A stretch of DNA of 64,000 nucleotides from Pseudidiomarina marina (GTDB taxonomy: Bacteria > Pseudomonadota > Gammaproteobacteria > Enterobacterales > Alteromonadaceae). How positions within the stretch are numbered: the stretch's first letter is position 1; every line of letters begins with the position of its first letter. The position numbers and the translations under genes are program-made. The notes beneath the pieces are model-generated. The model saw only the letters and a list, made by a program, of their open reading frames with translations, searched no databases and was not told where the DNA came from. Where the stretch lies: contig NZ_PIPZ01000002.1 in the NCBI RefSeq assembly GCF_003987045.1, positions 372,001-436,000 of the forward strand. The letters run 5' to 3'. Below, piece after piece: positions 36,666 through 45,541 of this stretch.

Positions 36666-37124
36666 ATGACGCTTATGTTGAATGAATTCAAAAAATTTGC
36701 CATGAAAGGTAATGTTGTCGATATGGCTGTAGGTATTATTATTGGCGGAGCTTTTAGTACAATTGTGAAAAGCTTTGTTTCAGACATTATTATGCCACCG
36801 ATTGGCTTGTTGCTCGGTGGTGTCGACTTCACCGATATGTTTGTTGTCTTACGCGAAGGTGTCGAGAATGCGGGCCCTTACGTGGCGCTTGCTGATGCCC
36901 AAGCTGCCGGTGCGGTAACAATAAATTATGGTTTATTTATTACCAACACCATTAGCTTTTTGATAGTAGCATTTGCTGTGTTCTTCCTTGTGAAAGGCAT
37001 GAACACACTACGCACGAAAGAAGAGGCTGCGCCGGTCACTACAAAAACCTGTGAATTTTGTGCAACAAGCATTCCGTTAGCGGCAAAACGCTGCCCTGCT
37101 TGTACATCGGAGTTATCTTCGTAA
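36666..37124 (+). CDS. mscL: large-conductance mechanosensitive channel MscL with C-terminal zinc ribbon
   Basis: 152 residues. [20 protein letters not shown] and [20 protein letters not shown] mark the first helix; the second helix is around residues 90-115. The usual C-terminal helical bundle is followed or replaced by [18 protein letters not shown], a CxxC...CxxC ribbon not present in E. coli MscL (136 residues). The channel opens on membrane tension and releases solutes on hypoosmotic shock. An internal ATG at 36675 is an equally good start. Confidence 0.95.
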   Translation: MTLMLNEFKKFAMKGNVVDMAVGIIIGGAFSTIVKSFVSDIIMPPIGLLLGGVDFTDMFVVLREGVENAGPYVALADAQAAGAVTINYGLFITNTISFLIVAFAVFFLVKGMNTLRTKEEAAPVTTKTCEFCATSIPLAAKRCPACTSELSS

Positions 37125-37153
37125 CCAATTTTGATTACCTATAGGTTGTATCC

Positions 37154-38290
37154 ATGACTGATGTTGTGCCGTGGCTTGAAACTGAACAAACGCCTTTTTT
37201 ATTGATCGACCAGCAACGTTTCCTTCGTAATGTTGAGCGATTACAACAACGTATTTCGGCGCTTGGGTGTCAGCTACGGCCGCATCTCAAAACCTTACGC
37301 TCGATAGATGCAGCGGGCTATTTATTACCAGATTTATCCTCACCGGCAACGGTATCGACCTTAGCAGAAGCCGAGGCTTTTGCCGATGCGGGTTATAGCA
37401 ACTTGCTATACGCCGTAGGTATCAGTGCGAATAAACTTAGCCGAGTTCGAGCGCTGCTTGAACGTGGCGTTCAGTTACATATATTGCTTGATAGCATTAC
37501 GCAAGCCGAAGCGGTCGTCGATTACGGTCGAAACCATGGTGTTTCATTTTCTGTGTTCATTGAAATTGATTGCGACGACCATCGCGGTGGGTTGCCTCCG
37601 CACAGCGCACTCATCGGTCGTATAGCCCAATTACTTCACGATAATGGCATGATTGTTACCGGTGTTATGTCGCATTCGGGCGGCTCGTATTCTGCAACAA
37701 CAACGGCAGAGATTGCGCAAGCCGCAGCACAAGAATGCGCGGCAATTCGTCTAGCAGCAGAACAAATTCGTGAGCTTGGCATTGATTGCCCGATTCTCAG
37801 CGTCGGCTCGACACCAACAGCGCATTTTGCCGAAGATCTAAGCAACATCACCGAAGTTCGCGCTGGGGTGTATACCACATTTGATTTGGTTATGTATAAC
37901 CTCGGCGTCTGCACTCTCAGCGATATCGCCATGTCGGTTGTAACGACGATCATTGGCCATAACGCAGAAAAAAACTGGGTATTGGTCGATGCCGGTTGGA
38001 TGGCTCTGTCACGCGACCGTGGCACGGCATCGCAAAACCAAGATTTTGGTTACGGCCTTGTCTGCGACAGAAACGGCGTTCCGCTAGACAATGTTTGCGT
38101 CACCAAAGTTAATCAAGAACATGGGGTTATTGCGCTACCAGATAGTCGCACCGTGCAAGACTTCCCCATTGGTACCCAGCTACGTGTATTGCCAAATCAC
38201 GCGTGTGCGACTGCAGCCATGCACCAACATTACGTGGTGGAAACCACGCAACATCAACGCGAAATTTGGCCGCGCATTTTAGGTTGGTGA
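37154..38290 (+). CDS. D-threonine aldolase / D-serine dehydratase-like PLP enzyme
   Basis: 378 residues, fold type III. The PLP lysine is in RPHLKTLRS near the N-terminus. The barrel continues with FIEIDCDDHRGG and SVGSTPTAHF. The C-terminal domain has the metal-binding LPNHACATAA typical of the DSD1/D-TA family. It cleaves or dehydrates D-hydroxy amino acids. The last 12 bases overlap the convergent cupin gene. Confidence 0.85.
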   Translation: MTDVVPWLETEQTPFLLIDQQRFLRNVERLQQRISALGCQLRPHLKTLRSIDAAGYLLPDLSSPATVSTLAEAEAFADAGYSNLLYAVGISANKLSRVRALLERGVQLHILLDSITQAEAVVDYGRNHGVSFSVFIEIDCDDHRGGLPPHSALIGRIAQLLHDNGMIVTGVMSHSGGSYSATTTAEIAQAAAQECAAIRLAAEQIRELGIDCPILSVGSTPTAHFAEDLSNITEVRAGVYTTFDLVMYNLGVCTLSDIAMSVVTTIIGHNAEKNWVLVDAGWMALSRDRGTASQNQDFGYGLVCDRNGVPLDNVCVTKVNQEHGVIALPDSRTVQDFPIGTQLRVLPNHACATAAMHQHYVVETTQHQREIWPRILGW

Positions 38291-38938
38291 TAACGGTAAG
38301 TGACCGGTTTTTACGTAGATGATTGTTTCCTGCTCAACGAATGGCGTATGCGTACTTAGGTGTGGGCTGCGTATCCATGTTCCAGTTGGGTAGCGCCCGT
38401 TCTCATCAATAAACTCGCCGCTTAGCACCAAGATTTCCTCGCCGCCGAAATGCCGATGTGGTTTGAATACTTCGCCGGCTGGCCATTTCACCAACGCGCA
38501 ATGTTCAGTTTCATGACTATGTAGTGGCATCACCTCTAAATTTCCCTGCCCAGGTAGCCAAGGCGTATTTTTGGTATCAATACGCACCACATTACGGTCA
38601 GTATCAGAAAATTGGTGGAGCTTGACGAATAATGTACAACCTTGCTCACTAAATGGGGCATGCGATGAGCCCGGTGGGTTGCGAATATAGGTACCGGCTG
38701 GGTAGTCGCCATGCTCATCGGAGAAGACGCCATCGAGTACAAAAATCTCTTCGCCCAACGGATGTTGATGGGTTTGAAAGGAAGCGCCGGGCTCATACTT
38801 TACAATACTGGTTGCGCGGCCACGTTCTGCTTCTTCGCGTTCAAGCGGCTTACGCAACACACCACCGGCTGGGCTTTTGACCCAATCAAGCTCAGCGCTT
38901 CGAATCACAATTCGTTGTGAGAAATCCATATTTAACAT
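38279..38938 (-). CDS. ChrR-type double cupin protein
   Basis: 219 residues with two tandem cupins: HQHPLGEEIFVLDGVFSDEH (first) and PHRHFGGEEILVLSGEF (second). Each ends in a PxGTxIRxP motif (YPAGTYIRNPPGSSH, YPTGTWIRSPH). The His and Glu set binds a metal, usually Zn. ChrR cupins act as anti-sigma sensors of singlet oxygen when fused to a zinc-binding N-domain. That N-domain and an ECF sigma gene are missing here, so an independent role is likely. AAGGAG precedes the ATG at 38938. Confidence 0.85.
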   Translation of the reverse strand: MLNMDFSQRIVIRSAELDWVKSPAGGVLRKPLEREEAERGRATSIVKYEPGASFQTHQHPLGEEIFVLDGVFSDEHGDYPAGTYIRNPPGSSHAPFSEQGCTLFVKLHQFSDTDRNVVRIDTKNTPWLPGQGNLEVMPLHSHETEHCALVKWPAGEVFKPHRHFGGEEILVLSGEFIDENGRYPTGTWIRSPHLSTHTPFVEQETIIYVKTGHLPLSPT

Positions 38939-38963
38939 GGAACTACTTTCTCCTTGAAACAGC

Positions 38964-39146
38964 TTATTTTACTGAACAGGTATTGATACCCAATACTTTG
39001 TACAATCCACAAAAACGAAAGATACCCGTTGCAAGTACGACTGCACCAAGAATCCACCACAGATTTCCCGCAGAAACGCTCCATGCAATCAGTGCAATTC
39101 CAATGATAATTCGAATAATCCGATCCGGTGTTCCGACGTTGACCAT
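38964..39146 (-). CDS. DUF2892/YgaP-like small membrane protein
   Basis: 60 residues with two membrane segments (IIRIIIGIALIAWSVS and WWILGAVVLATGIF). It begins with the typical NVGTPDRIIR and ends in CGLYKVLGINTC, which holds the family's Cys pair. In other bacteria this domain is fused to a rhodanese (YgaP); a stand-alone copy such as this may still bind reactive sulfur species, but that is inference. Confidence 0.85.
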   Translation of the reverse strand: MVNVGTPDRIIRIIIGIALIAWSVSAGNLWWILGAVVLATGIFRFCGLYKVLGINTCSVK

Positions 39147-39317
39147 AAAGCCTCCGATGTTTTTTAGTTATTACTAAAGAAAGTAGTCAATAGATCGCTC
39201 AAAGGAAAGAAAATATCTGTGCCTTATCAAGAAAAGGTAAAGCTTCAATTTGCTATTTGAAAGTTGAACTATACTCAGCGAGCAGTGCAGATGACCTGTA
39301 ATTACGGAGAATTGATT

Positions 39318-39761
39318 ATGAACTACGTTAAACTTTCAGTTTTTATTGTAATGGCAGTACTTTCTTCATCAGCAATGGCACAACAAAGCCAAGATTCTGA
39401 GCAAATGCGCGAGCAAACTAAAATGATGGATCAGCAACATCGAGAAGCTCGCCTAGCAGAAATGGAAGCCATGCGTGAACAACGTAAGGCGGAAATGGAG
39501 ATGATGAAACGTGATCGCAAGACCCAAGCTCAAATGATGAAAGAGGATAGTAAGCTCTTGCGTGAAATTCATAAGGACGAAGAAAAAACGCTGCGTGAAA
39601 TGCACAAAGAAGAGATGGAAATGATGCGCGAAATGCATAAGGAAGAGCGCGAAGCGTATAAACAAATGGAAAAGTCTGAAAAAGACCGTGCGAAGGCAAT
39701 GAAAGATCGCATGAAAGAGAACGATAAACGGAAGAATAGAGATAAAAAAGACGATTATTAA
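39318..39761 (+). CDS. exported Met/Glu/Lys-rich single-helix protein
   Basis: 147 residues from the ATG at 39318 (GGAG upstream; a start at 39264 would precede the signal peptide). The signal peptide ends SSSAMAQQ. The remainder has almost no hydrophobic residues other than Met and consists of charged repeats such as REMHKEEMEMMREMHKEE. It predicts a single long alpha helix or coiled coil, ending in a Lys/Asp tail. No family recognised. Met and His spacing could bind copper or silver, or Met could act as an oxidant sink; both are guesses. Confidence 0.8.
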   Translation: MNYVKLSVFIVMAVLSSSAMAQQSQDSEQMREQTKMMDQQHREARLAEMEAMREQRKAEMEMMKRDRKTQAQMMKEDSKLLREIHKDEEKTLREMHKEEMEMMREMHKEEREAYKQMEKSEKDRAKAMKDRMKENDKRKNRDKKDDY

Positions 39762-39833
39762 AAAATGGAATCATTCACTTGAAACACGGTCATAACAGAT
39801 AACATGGGCGTCAGTTAGGTGAAGGATTCTAAG

Positions 39834-40751
39834 ATGCGTTTGATTTATGCATTATCAGCGCTTGGTAGCATCATTGTTTTAACAGGTTGTGATAACGCAC
39901 CGCAATCGACCACAGTTGAGTACGGTTGCGGTGCACTTGACGTAGAAGCAACCTTTTCAAATCAAAACGTCGAACTTCGGTTTGGCGATCAACGTGTTGC
40001 GCTCGATGCCAAAACGAGTGCATCTGGCGCGCTATACGTTAACCAACAACAAGAGCTTGAGTTTTGGAATAAAGGCTCACAAGCACAGTTAACCATCGCT
40101 GGGCAGCCTTATCCGCTGTGTATCGACAAAGCAAGCCTTCCGCAACAATTTAGTGCGCGCGGCAACGAGCCCTTCTGGCTTGTGCACGTCAATAATGGTA
40201 GCGCATCGCTACGTCAGCCTACTGGGGATCGTGATTACCCGAAAATAGAAACGTCTCGACTGAACGATACCTCTCGAAATACTTGGGAAATAAAACTACG
40301 CACTGACGAAGTACTGCAAATTTCAGACGTTATCTGTCGCGACTCCATGTCCGGCATGCCTTATCCATACACAGCAAAATTAACCCGTGATGATACATCG
40401 TTCAGTGGCTGTGCGGGTGAGCCACAACGACTCCTTTCGGGGGCATCGTGGCAGTTACACGCTAGTGAGCTCGATAAGCCGCCGACCATTCAGTTTATGA
40501 GTGACAATTCGGTATTTGGTTACAGTGGCTGCAATCGTTTTCAAGGTAACTTTCAATTAAGTGGTGAGGGGCTCAGCTTTAATCCGTTAGCCGCTACGAA
40601 AATGATGTGCTCGCAGGAACAGATGTCAGCCGAGCAAGCGCTATTTGAAGCGCTTGATCAAGTGACCGGTTTCGAAGTGGGTGACAATGGCAACACGTTG
40701 CAATTGCGCAACAACAATGAAACGTTGCTGCGCTTCGTTAAAGCATCTTAA
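39834..40751 (+). CDS. three-domain lipoprotein: MliC, COG3650-like and META
   Basis: 305 residues from the ATG at 39834; the lipobox LTGC gives Cys19. Residues about 28-100 match MliC lysozyme inhibitors (VEYGCGALDVEATF, KTSASGALYVN, LEFWNKGSQAQL). Residues about 105-205 match the COG3650 domain (ARGNEPFWLVHV, CRDSMSGMPYPY, FSGCAG). Residues about 205-305 are a META/HslJ domain (ASWQLHASELDKPP, VFGYSGCNRFQGNF, TKMMCS). Family knowledge: MliC blocks C-type lysozyme, META domains are linked to heat and oxidative resistance. The combination suggests envelope defence. The stop shares TTAA with the convergent gene. Confidence 0.85.
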   Translation: MRLIYALSALGSIIVLTGCDNAPQSTTVEYGCGALDVEATFSNQNVELRFGDQRVALDAKTSASGALYVNQQQELEFWNKGSQAQLTIAGQPYPLCIDKASLPQQFSARGNEPFWLVHVNNGSASLRQPTGDRDYPKIETSRLNDTSRNTWEIKLRTDEVLQISDVICRDSMSGMPYPYTAKLTRDDTSFSGCAGEPQRLLSGASWQLHASELDKPPTIQFMSDNSVFGYSGCNRFQGNFQLSGEGLSFNPLAATKMMCSQEQMSAEQALFEALDQVTGFEVGDNGNTLQLRNNNETLLRFVKAS

Positions 40752-41428
40752 GCGACTTGCTCGTCATAGTGACTAAGAAGCAACTGCTGAGCTTGTTGTA
40801 ATGGTTGAGGCGCATTAATAATTGCTTCTTCGTGCGCCTCAAGCAACTCCATCATCACTTCGTTATCTTCACGACCTTGCCACATTTTAATGTAAGTACC
40901 CTGCTTATATCCGCGTTGTTGACGTAGGTTATTCAGGGCATTTTTACCAATATAAGTCAGGTAAACTGTGTTCGCATCACCATAAGCATCAATGAGCGCG
41001 GCAAATAATGTCGCGAAAAAAGCACTTCCGCACTGTAACGCTTTGGTCGCATCGCCATCTTTCGCAAGGGCGACGACGATTTCTTTACCATCGTTAATGG
41101 TTGCCCCGCCAGTGGCGCCTTGAAGAACCAGTGCAGCAACTTCTTCTGCCGCCTGTTCATGATTCAAGCCTCGCGCACAGGCATTTTCGACCGCATCAGA
41201 TATGGCGAAATGCAGGATATCGATGAGCTCCATATTGGCTTGCGCCCAATCGGCTGATTGCTTCTTCCACCATTTGTAAGCTGTATGCTCAAAATACTCG
41301 CCGAGTTCGACCAATATTGCTTTCACGTCGTCGCGTTTTACTTGCGGATTTTCCGGATAAGACGGATCGATGACTTGGTTAAATGCAATTTGCATTTCAA
41401 CCAATTGCTTTGCTTGTTCTGGAGTCAT
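40748..41428 (-). CDS. dimeric dUTP diphosphatase (dUTPase_2 family)
   Basis: 226 residues, all-helical. Motifs: ELGEYFEHTAYKWWKK and NMELIDILHFAIS for the Mg-binding Glu/Asp set, and YIGKNALNNLRQQRGYKQG with WQGREDNEVMMELL. These are the hallmarks of the all-alpha, Leishmania/Campylobacter-type dUTPase, unrelated to the trimeric Dut of E. coli. It hydrolyses dUTP (and often dUDP) to dUMP, keeping uracil out of DNA. Whether this genome also has a trimeric Dut cannot be seen here. Confidence 0.8.
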   Translation of the reverse strand: MTPEQAKQLVEMQIAFNQVIDPSYPENPQVKRDDVKAILVELGEYFEHTAYKWWKKQSADWAQANMELIDILHFAISDAVENACARGLNHEQAAEEVAALVLQGATGGATINDGKEIVVALAKDGDATKALQCGSAFFATLFAALIDAYGDANTVYLTYIGKNALNNLRQQRGYKQGTYIKMWQGREDNEVMMELLEAHEEAIINAPQPLQQAQQLLLSHYDEQVA

Positions 41429-41489
41429 GGCGCTCTCGTTAATGGTAGATCGTATAAAGGATTATGAAAGCAAGATTACCATTGAAGGC

Positions 41490-42092
41490 TTAGCTGGGAA
41501 AGCGTTGAAAAGTGACTGAGTCGGTAAATTTCGGCGTGTAACAACACAACATAAAATCATCGTGGTGTTCATGTGTCGCATCAGTTTGGTAGTTCGCAAC
41601 TGGCCGTTTGAGTGTTTGTAACAGCAGCCCCTGCTCAGCCTTTGTCACCGCCTCAGCAAGAGTCCACCGTTCAAAAAATCGTTGCCAATGCTCAGCAGAC
41701 AAATCGGCAAAAAAACCATCTTGGTAATTCGCGACAAGTTCAGCTAAACGCTTGCGAGGTTTAATGCGTTCAACATCAACACCAACCACATATTCAGGGC
41801 TTGCGGCAACTAAAACGGCACCCTTGGTATGACTAATTGAGCACTGCCATGTTTGCCCCCCAACAGAGAGTAACGGCGCACCGTTTTCTTGGCGGGTTAT
41901 CGATACAGCGCCGGCAGCACAATGCCAAGTAGTGCAGACAAGCCAACGTAATAAGCCACGCCCAGCAAGAAATTGCTGTTGACGTGGCTCTTGTCGATAA
42001 GTTTGCGCCGCCTCGCGTTCAGCTTCGGTTACCCATGCCTCAAGCGCGGGGAGTAACGTATCAAAACTTGTTGAGTAGGCGGTCGCAATCAT
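41490..42092 (-). CDS. 4'-phosphopantetheinyl transferase (Sfp/AcpT-type)
   Basis: 200 residues. The Mg-binding GVDVERI motif and FFERWTLAEAVTKAEQ motif (W/KEA variant) are in place, with SISHTKG about 20 residues before the first. It attaches phosphopantetheine from CoA to carrier proteins. No NRPS or PKS genes lie in the window, so a fatty-acid-related or distant partner is likely. It ends 60 bases before the dUTPase gene. Confidence 0.85.
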   Translation of the reverse strand: MIATAYSTSFDTLLPALEAWVTEAEREAAQTYRQEPRQQQFLAGRGLLRWLVCTTWHCAAGAVSITRQENGAPLLSVGGQTWQCSISHTKGAVLVAASPEYVVGVDVERIKPRKRLAELVANYQDGFFADLSAEHWQRFFERWTLAEAVTKAEQGLLLQTLKRPVANYQTDATHEHHDDFMLCCYTPKFTDSVTFQRFPS

Positions 42093-42106
42093 TCATCAAT
42101 TGAAGG

Positions 42107-42739
42107 TTATTTGTTTACGCTAGTGTAACGCAAATAAGGCTTCACGGTTTTAAAACCTTGTGGGAATTTTTTCTTTGCGTCTTCCATCGATACGCTAGGT
42201 GGAATGATCACATCACCGCCCACTTGCCAATCAGCCGGACACGCCACGCCGAATTGGTCGCCGGTTTGCAATGCGTCAATCACACGTAGAATCTCGGTGA
42301 AGTTACGACCAACGCTCATTGGGTAGGTCATGGTTAGACGAATTTTGTGGTTCGGATCAATGATAAACACCGAACGCACCGCCGCGGTCTCACTTTCGCC
42401 TGGATGAATCATTTCATACAGCGCGGCTACTTTCTTGTCTTTGTCTGCGACAATTGGAAACTGCAGGTTGGTGTTTTGTGTTTCATTTACGTCGTTAATC
42501 CAACCTAAGTGTTCTTCAACGGTATCCGTTGAAAGACCCAAAGGTTTCACACCACGCTTCTCAAACTCACCTGCAAGCTGCGATGTACGTCCCATTTCTG
42601 TGGTACACACCGGCGTATAGTCGGCAGGATGACTAAAAAAGAATACCCAAGAACCTTTTGACCACTCATGAAAATCAATTTCACCTTTGGTGGTTTCAAT
42701 TTTAAAGTTAGGTGCGATATCGCCAATACGTAATCCCAT
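42107..42739 (-). CDS. peroxiredoxin, 1-Cys/Prx6 type
   Basis: 210 residues. The peroxidatic Cys lies in SHPADYTPVCTTEMG. The arginine region and C-terminal Prx6 block VACPADWQVGGDVIIPPSVS are present. It reduces hydrogen peroxide, alkyl hydroperoxides and peroxynitrite. The ribosome site AGGATA precedes the ATG. Prx6-type enzymes usually get electrons from glutathione or ascorbate-like donors; the donor here is unknown. Confidence 0.93.
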   Translation of the reverse strand: MGLRIGDIAPNFKIETTKGEIDFHEWSKGSWVFFFSHPADYTPVCTTEMGRTSQLAGEFEKRGVKPLGLSTDTVEEHLGWINDVNETQNTNLQFPIVADKDKKVAALYEMIHPGESETAAVRSVFIIDPNHKIRLTMTYPMSVGRNFTEILRVIDALQTGDQFGVACPADWQVGGDVIIPPSVSMEDAKKKFPQGFKTVKPYLRYTSVNK

Positions 42740-42890
42740 TGCTATATCCTCTTGTTGATTGACTCTAATGTATAGGTGCTATGATGACGCTCTGCAAGTA
42801 TCGACAATCGATACAAGCAATCGTTTCGTTCGATTGAATTCAGCGTTCATTTAAATTGTTATGTGAGCGTCGCAATGTGGAGTGGTAAGC

Positions 42891-43640
42891 ATGATTCAAG
42901 CAATTATTGGTGCGGTTCTAATCGGCTTGAGCTTAGGTATTTTCGGCTCGGGCGGCTCAATTCTGACGGTGCCAGTGCTACTGTATTTGGTGAACATGCC
43001 GGCCAATCTCGCCATTGCTTCGTCTTTGTTGATTGTTGCATTCATCAGTTTGTTTGGCGGGTTATTAAGTGCTCGAAAGAAGATCGTCTCATGGCCACAC
43101 GTTTGGTTGTTTGGTATACCGGGCATGATTGGTGCCTACGCTGGCGCATGGGGCGGTGCGGCGGTTGATAGCCGCATTCAGCTCTTAGTATTCGTTGTGC
43201 TGATGGCTATTGCCTCGGTGATGATGTGGCGCGGTCGCAGCACGACCGATACCCCTAAAGATGTGAAAGTTATCCGCGTTGTTATTGATGGTCTTTTGGT
43301 AGGGGCAATCACTGGTTTCGTTGGTGTTGGCGGCGGCTTTTTGATTGTTCCGGCTTTAGTCCTTTTGGGTGGCGTTCCGATGATTCTTGCCATCGGTACC
43401 AGCTTGATGATTATTGCGCTGAAATCGTTTGTTGGCTTTGCCAAATACTATTCTGCCCTCAGTGCGCAAGGCTATGAATTCGATTGGACCATTATTGCCA
43501 TTATTTCGGTTGCCGGTATTGCCGGAAGTTACGCCGGCGCGTGGATTGGCGCACGTTTACCGCGACAGAAACTGCAAAAGGCATTTGCTGTGTTTCTGAT
43601 TTTAATGGCTATTTTTGTACTCAGCCAGTCAGTACTGTAA
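42891..43640 (+). CDS. TauE/SafE family sulfite/anion exporter
   Basis: 249 residues from the ATG at 42891 (a GTG at 42882 adds three residues). Two homologous four-helix halves, each with a Gly-rich helix start: GIFGSGGSILTVPVLLY and GFVGVGGGFLIVPALVL. The family exports sulfite, sulfonates or related organosulfur anions. It overlaps the convergent yeiH-like gene by 20 bases. Neighbouring persulfide dioxygenase makes sulfite, so sulfite export fits. Confidence 0.88.
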   Translation: MIQAIIGAVLIGLSLGIFGSGGSILTVPVLLYLVNMPANLAIASSLLIVAFISLFGGLLSARKKIVSWPHVWLFGIPGMIGAYAGAWGGAAVDSRIQLLVFVVLMAIASVMMWRGRSTTDTPKDVKVIRVVIDGLLVGAITGFVGVGGGFLIVPALVLLGGVPMILAIGTSLMIIALKSFVGFAKYYSALSAQGYEFDWTIIAIISVAGIAGSYAGAWIGARLPRQKLQKAFAVFLILMAIFVLSQSVL

Positions 43641-44562
43641 GCCACACTAACGATAGCGTCGCAATAACAAACCATAACACAACGGCCAAAAGCAGCGGAC
43701 GCCAGCCAGCTGCTTTAAGCCGTTCGACGGTAATGCTCGCCCCCACCAAATACAAACAGAAAACCAGTAACTGCTTACCAACGCTAAACGTAGCGCTGTA
43801 AAAGGTTTCAAGCTGCGGTAGCAAAGACGCAAACAGCATGGCAACAATATAACCAGGAATGAACCACGGAACAGTGATGTTGCGTTGTCCTTCGGTTTTC
43901 GTCATGTGCTGGTAGACAAGCGCCGAAATGAGTGCCAATGGAATGATCCAAAGAGCTCGCGCCAGTTTTAACGTTGTCGCCACTTGTAATGCGTGGTCGC
44001 CGTATGCTTGTGCCGCGCCGACCACCGAACTGGTATCATGAATGGCAATGGCCGCCCACACACCAAATGTTTGTTCGTTGAGACCCAAAGCGGTGCCAAT
44101 GATTGGGAAAACTAACAAGGCAACAGCGTTGAGAGTAAATACACTGGCCAGCGCTAGAGCCATTTGATCGTTTCTGGCATGAATGGCTGGGGCCACTGCC
44201 GCAATCGCACTACCACCACAAATGGCCGTACCTGAACCCAACAGGTGACTCGTGGTGGTGTCCATTTTAAATAGTCGACCGAGCCCCAGCGCCAGCAGCA
44301 AAGTCACCACAATGCTAGTGACCATCAATGCAAAATAATCACTGGTCACCTGCCAAGCCACATTGAGTTGCACACCAAAGCCCAACGCCACAATCGCAAT
44401 TGCGAGTAGTTTTTTCACCAATATACTTGGTTGAATATACGGCGGAATGGCACTGAAGTGGGCCATCAGCGCGCCGAGAATTAAAGCAACCGGCGCACTG
44501 ATCCAAGGTGTTAACGTTAGAATGCCGACAAGCCAAAACAATGCCGGTTTAATATGAGTCAC
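43621..44562 (-). CDS. yeiH: YeiH family putative sulfate exporter
   Basis: 313 residues, about ten membrane segments. UPF0324 landmarks: LGSGTAICGGSAIAAVAP, AIAIHDTSSVVGAAQAYG and KLARALWIIPLALI. Starts with GTG at 44562 with AGGTGAG ahead. Family members have been tied to sulfate or sulfonate export. It follows persulfide dioxygenase on the same strand by 32 bases and is likely in its operon. Confidence 0.88.
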   Translation of the reverse strand: MTHIKPALFWLVGILTLTPWISAPVALILGALMAHFSAIPPYIQPSILVKKLLAIAIVALGFGVQLNVAWQVTSDYFALMVTSIVVTLLLALGLGRLFKMDTTTSHLLGSGTAICGGSAIAAVAPAIHARNDQMALALASVFTLNAVALLVFPIIGTALGLNEQTFGVWAAIAIHDTSSVVGAAQAYGDHALQVATTLKLARALWIIPLALISALVYQHMTKTEGQRNITVPWFIPGYIVAMLFASLLPQLETFYSATFSVGKQLLVFCLYLVGASITVERLKAAGWRPLLLAVVLWFVIATLSLVWLTVLTG

Positions 44563-44594
44563 AACTCACCTTTGCGGTGGAGATTGACGCTTGC

Positions 44595-45461
44595 TTAGAG
44601 TTGGTCAATCGGCAATTTTAAATACACTTTGCCGTCTGCGTCTGCTGGCGGCATGTGTCCCGCCCGAATATTAACCTGAATTGACGGCAAAATCAGCCGC
44701 GGCATCTCTAAGGTCGCATCGCGTTCCTCACGCATTTTCACAAATTCAGCTTCCGTCACGCCATCGTGAACGTGCTTGCTGTGTTGACGTTGCTGCGCCA
44801 CGGTAGTCTTAAACTCATGCTCGCGCCCTTGTGTCGGATAATCATGGCAAATATAAATTTCCGTTGTTTCAGGTAATGCCAAAATTTTCTGAATCGATTG
44901 ATACAGTGTGCTTGCGCTTCCGCCAGGGAAATCGCAACGCGCGGTACCAACATCAGGCATAAATAACGTATCGCCCACAAAAATTTTCTCTTCATCGACG
45001 ATGTAACACAAATCTGCTGGGGTATGCCCTGGAGTATGCATGACACGAAACGTCATCGAGCCGACTTTAAACGTTTCACCATCCTTGAATAGATGATCAA
45101 ACTGATGACCATTCGGTAGGAATTCTTTTTCGAGGTTAAACACATCTTTGAAAATTTTCTGCACATCTTTGATGTGCTCGCCAATGCCAATTTGGCCACC
45201 AACCTGCTCTTTCACAAACGGAGCTGCAGATAAGTGATCGGCATGCGCATGCGTTTCCAACACCCATTCTACTTGCAATTTTTCAGCTTTGACAAAATCA
45301 ACTAAGCGTTGAGCGCCGCGTGTGCTCGTACGACCCGACTTGTAGTCAAAATCTAAGACCGGATCAATAACAACGGCTTTTCGTTCATCCTCACGGTAAA
45401 CCACATAGCTAAACGTTTCGCTGTCATCGTCCAAAAATGCTTTCACTTGTACTGCTGACAT
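44595..45461 (-). CDS. persulfide dioxygenase (ETHE1/Blh-type MBL fold)
   Basis: 288 residues from the ATG at 45461 (GAGG seven bases upstream). MBL motif THAHADHLSAA holds the mononuclear-iron ligands; TPGHTPADLCY and GTARCDFPGGSA are the ETHE1 signature, followed by ICHDY. The enzyme oxidises glutathione persulfide to sulfite. A perfect palindrome (45491-45506) lies upstream as a likely operator. Downstream yeiH and convergent TauE could dispose of the product. Confidence 0.92.
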   Translation of the reverse strand: MSAVQVKAFLDDDSETFSYVVYREDERKAVVIDPVLDFDYKSGRTSTRGAQRLVDFVKAEKLQVEWVLETHAHADHLSAAPFVKEQVGGQIGIGEHIKDVQKIFKDVFNLEKEFLPNGHQFDHLFKDGETFKVGSMTFRVMHTPGHTPADLCYIVDEEKIFVGDTLFMPDVGTARCDFPGGSASTLYQSIQKILALPETTEIYICHDYPTQGREHEFKTTVAQQRQHSKHVHDGVTEAEFVKMREERDATLEMPRLILPSIQVNIRAGHMPPADADGKVYLKLPIDQL

Positions 45462-45490
45462 CACTCAACCTCATCAAGAAAATTGATTAA

Positions 45491-45506
45491 TTTAGTAAAT
45501 ACTAAA
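45491..45506. promoter_or_regulatory. palindromic operator upstream of persulfide dioxygenase
   Basis: TTTAGTA-AA-TACTAAA, perfect 7-bp arms, 30 bases upstream of the start. AT-rich palindromes of this type are bound by ArsR-family persulfide sensors (BigR/SqrR) in front of blh-type genes in other bacteria. No such regulator gene is in the window, so assignment is inference. Confidence 0.5.
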
Positions 45507-45541
45507 CTACTTTTTACACGGATTAAACCCGTATAGTTTGA

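Noticed and set aside
39418-39774. Minus-strand open frame opposite the Met-rich protein
   Set aside because: It arises because the complementary codons of Met, Glu and Lys rarely give stops; the plus-strand gene has a signal peptide and a ribosome site.
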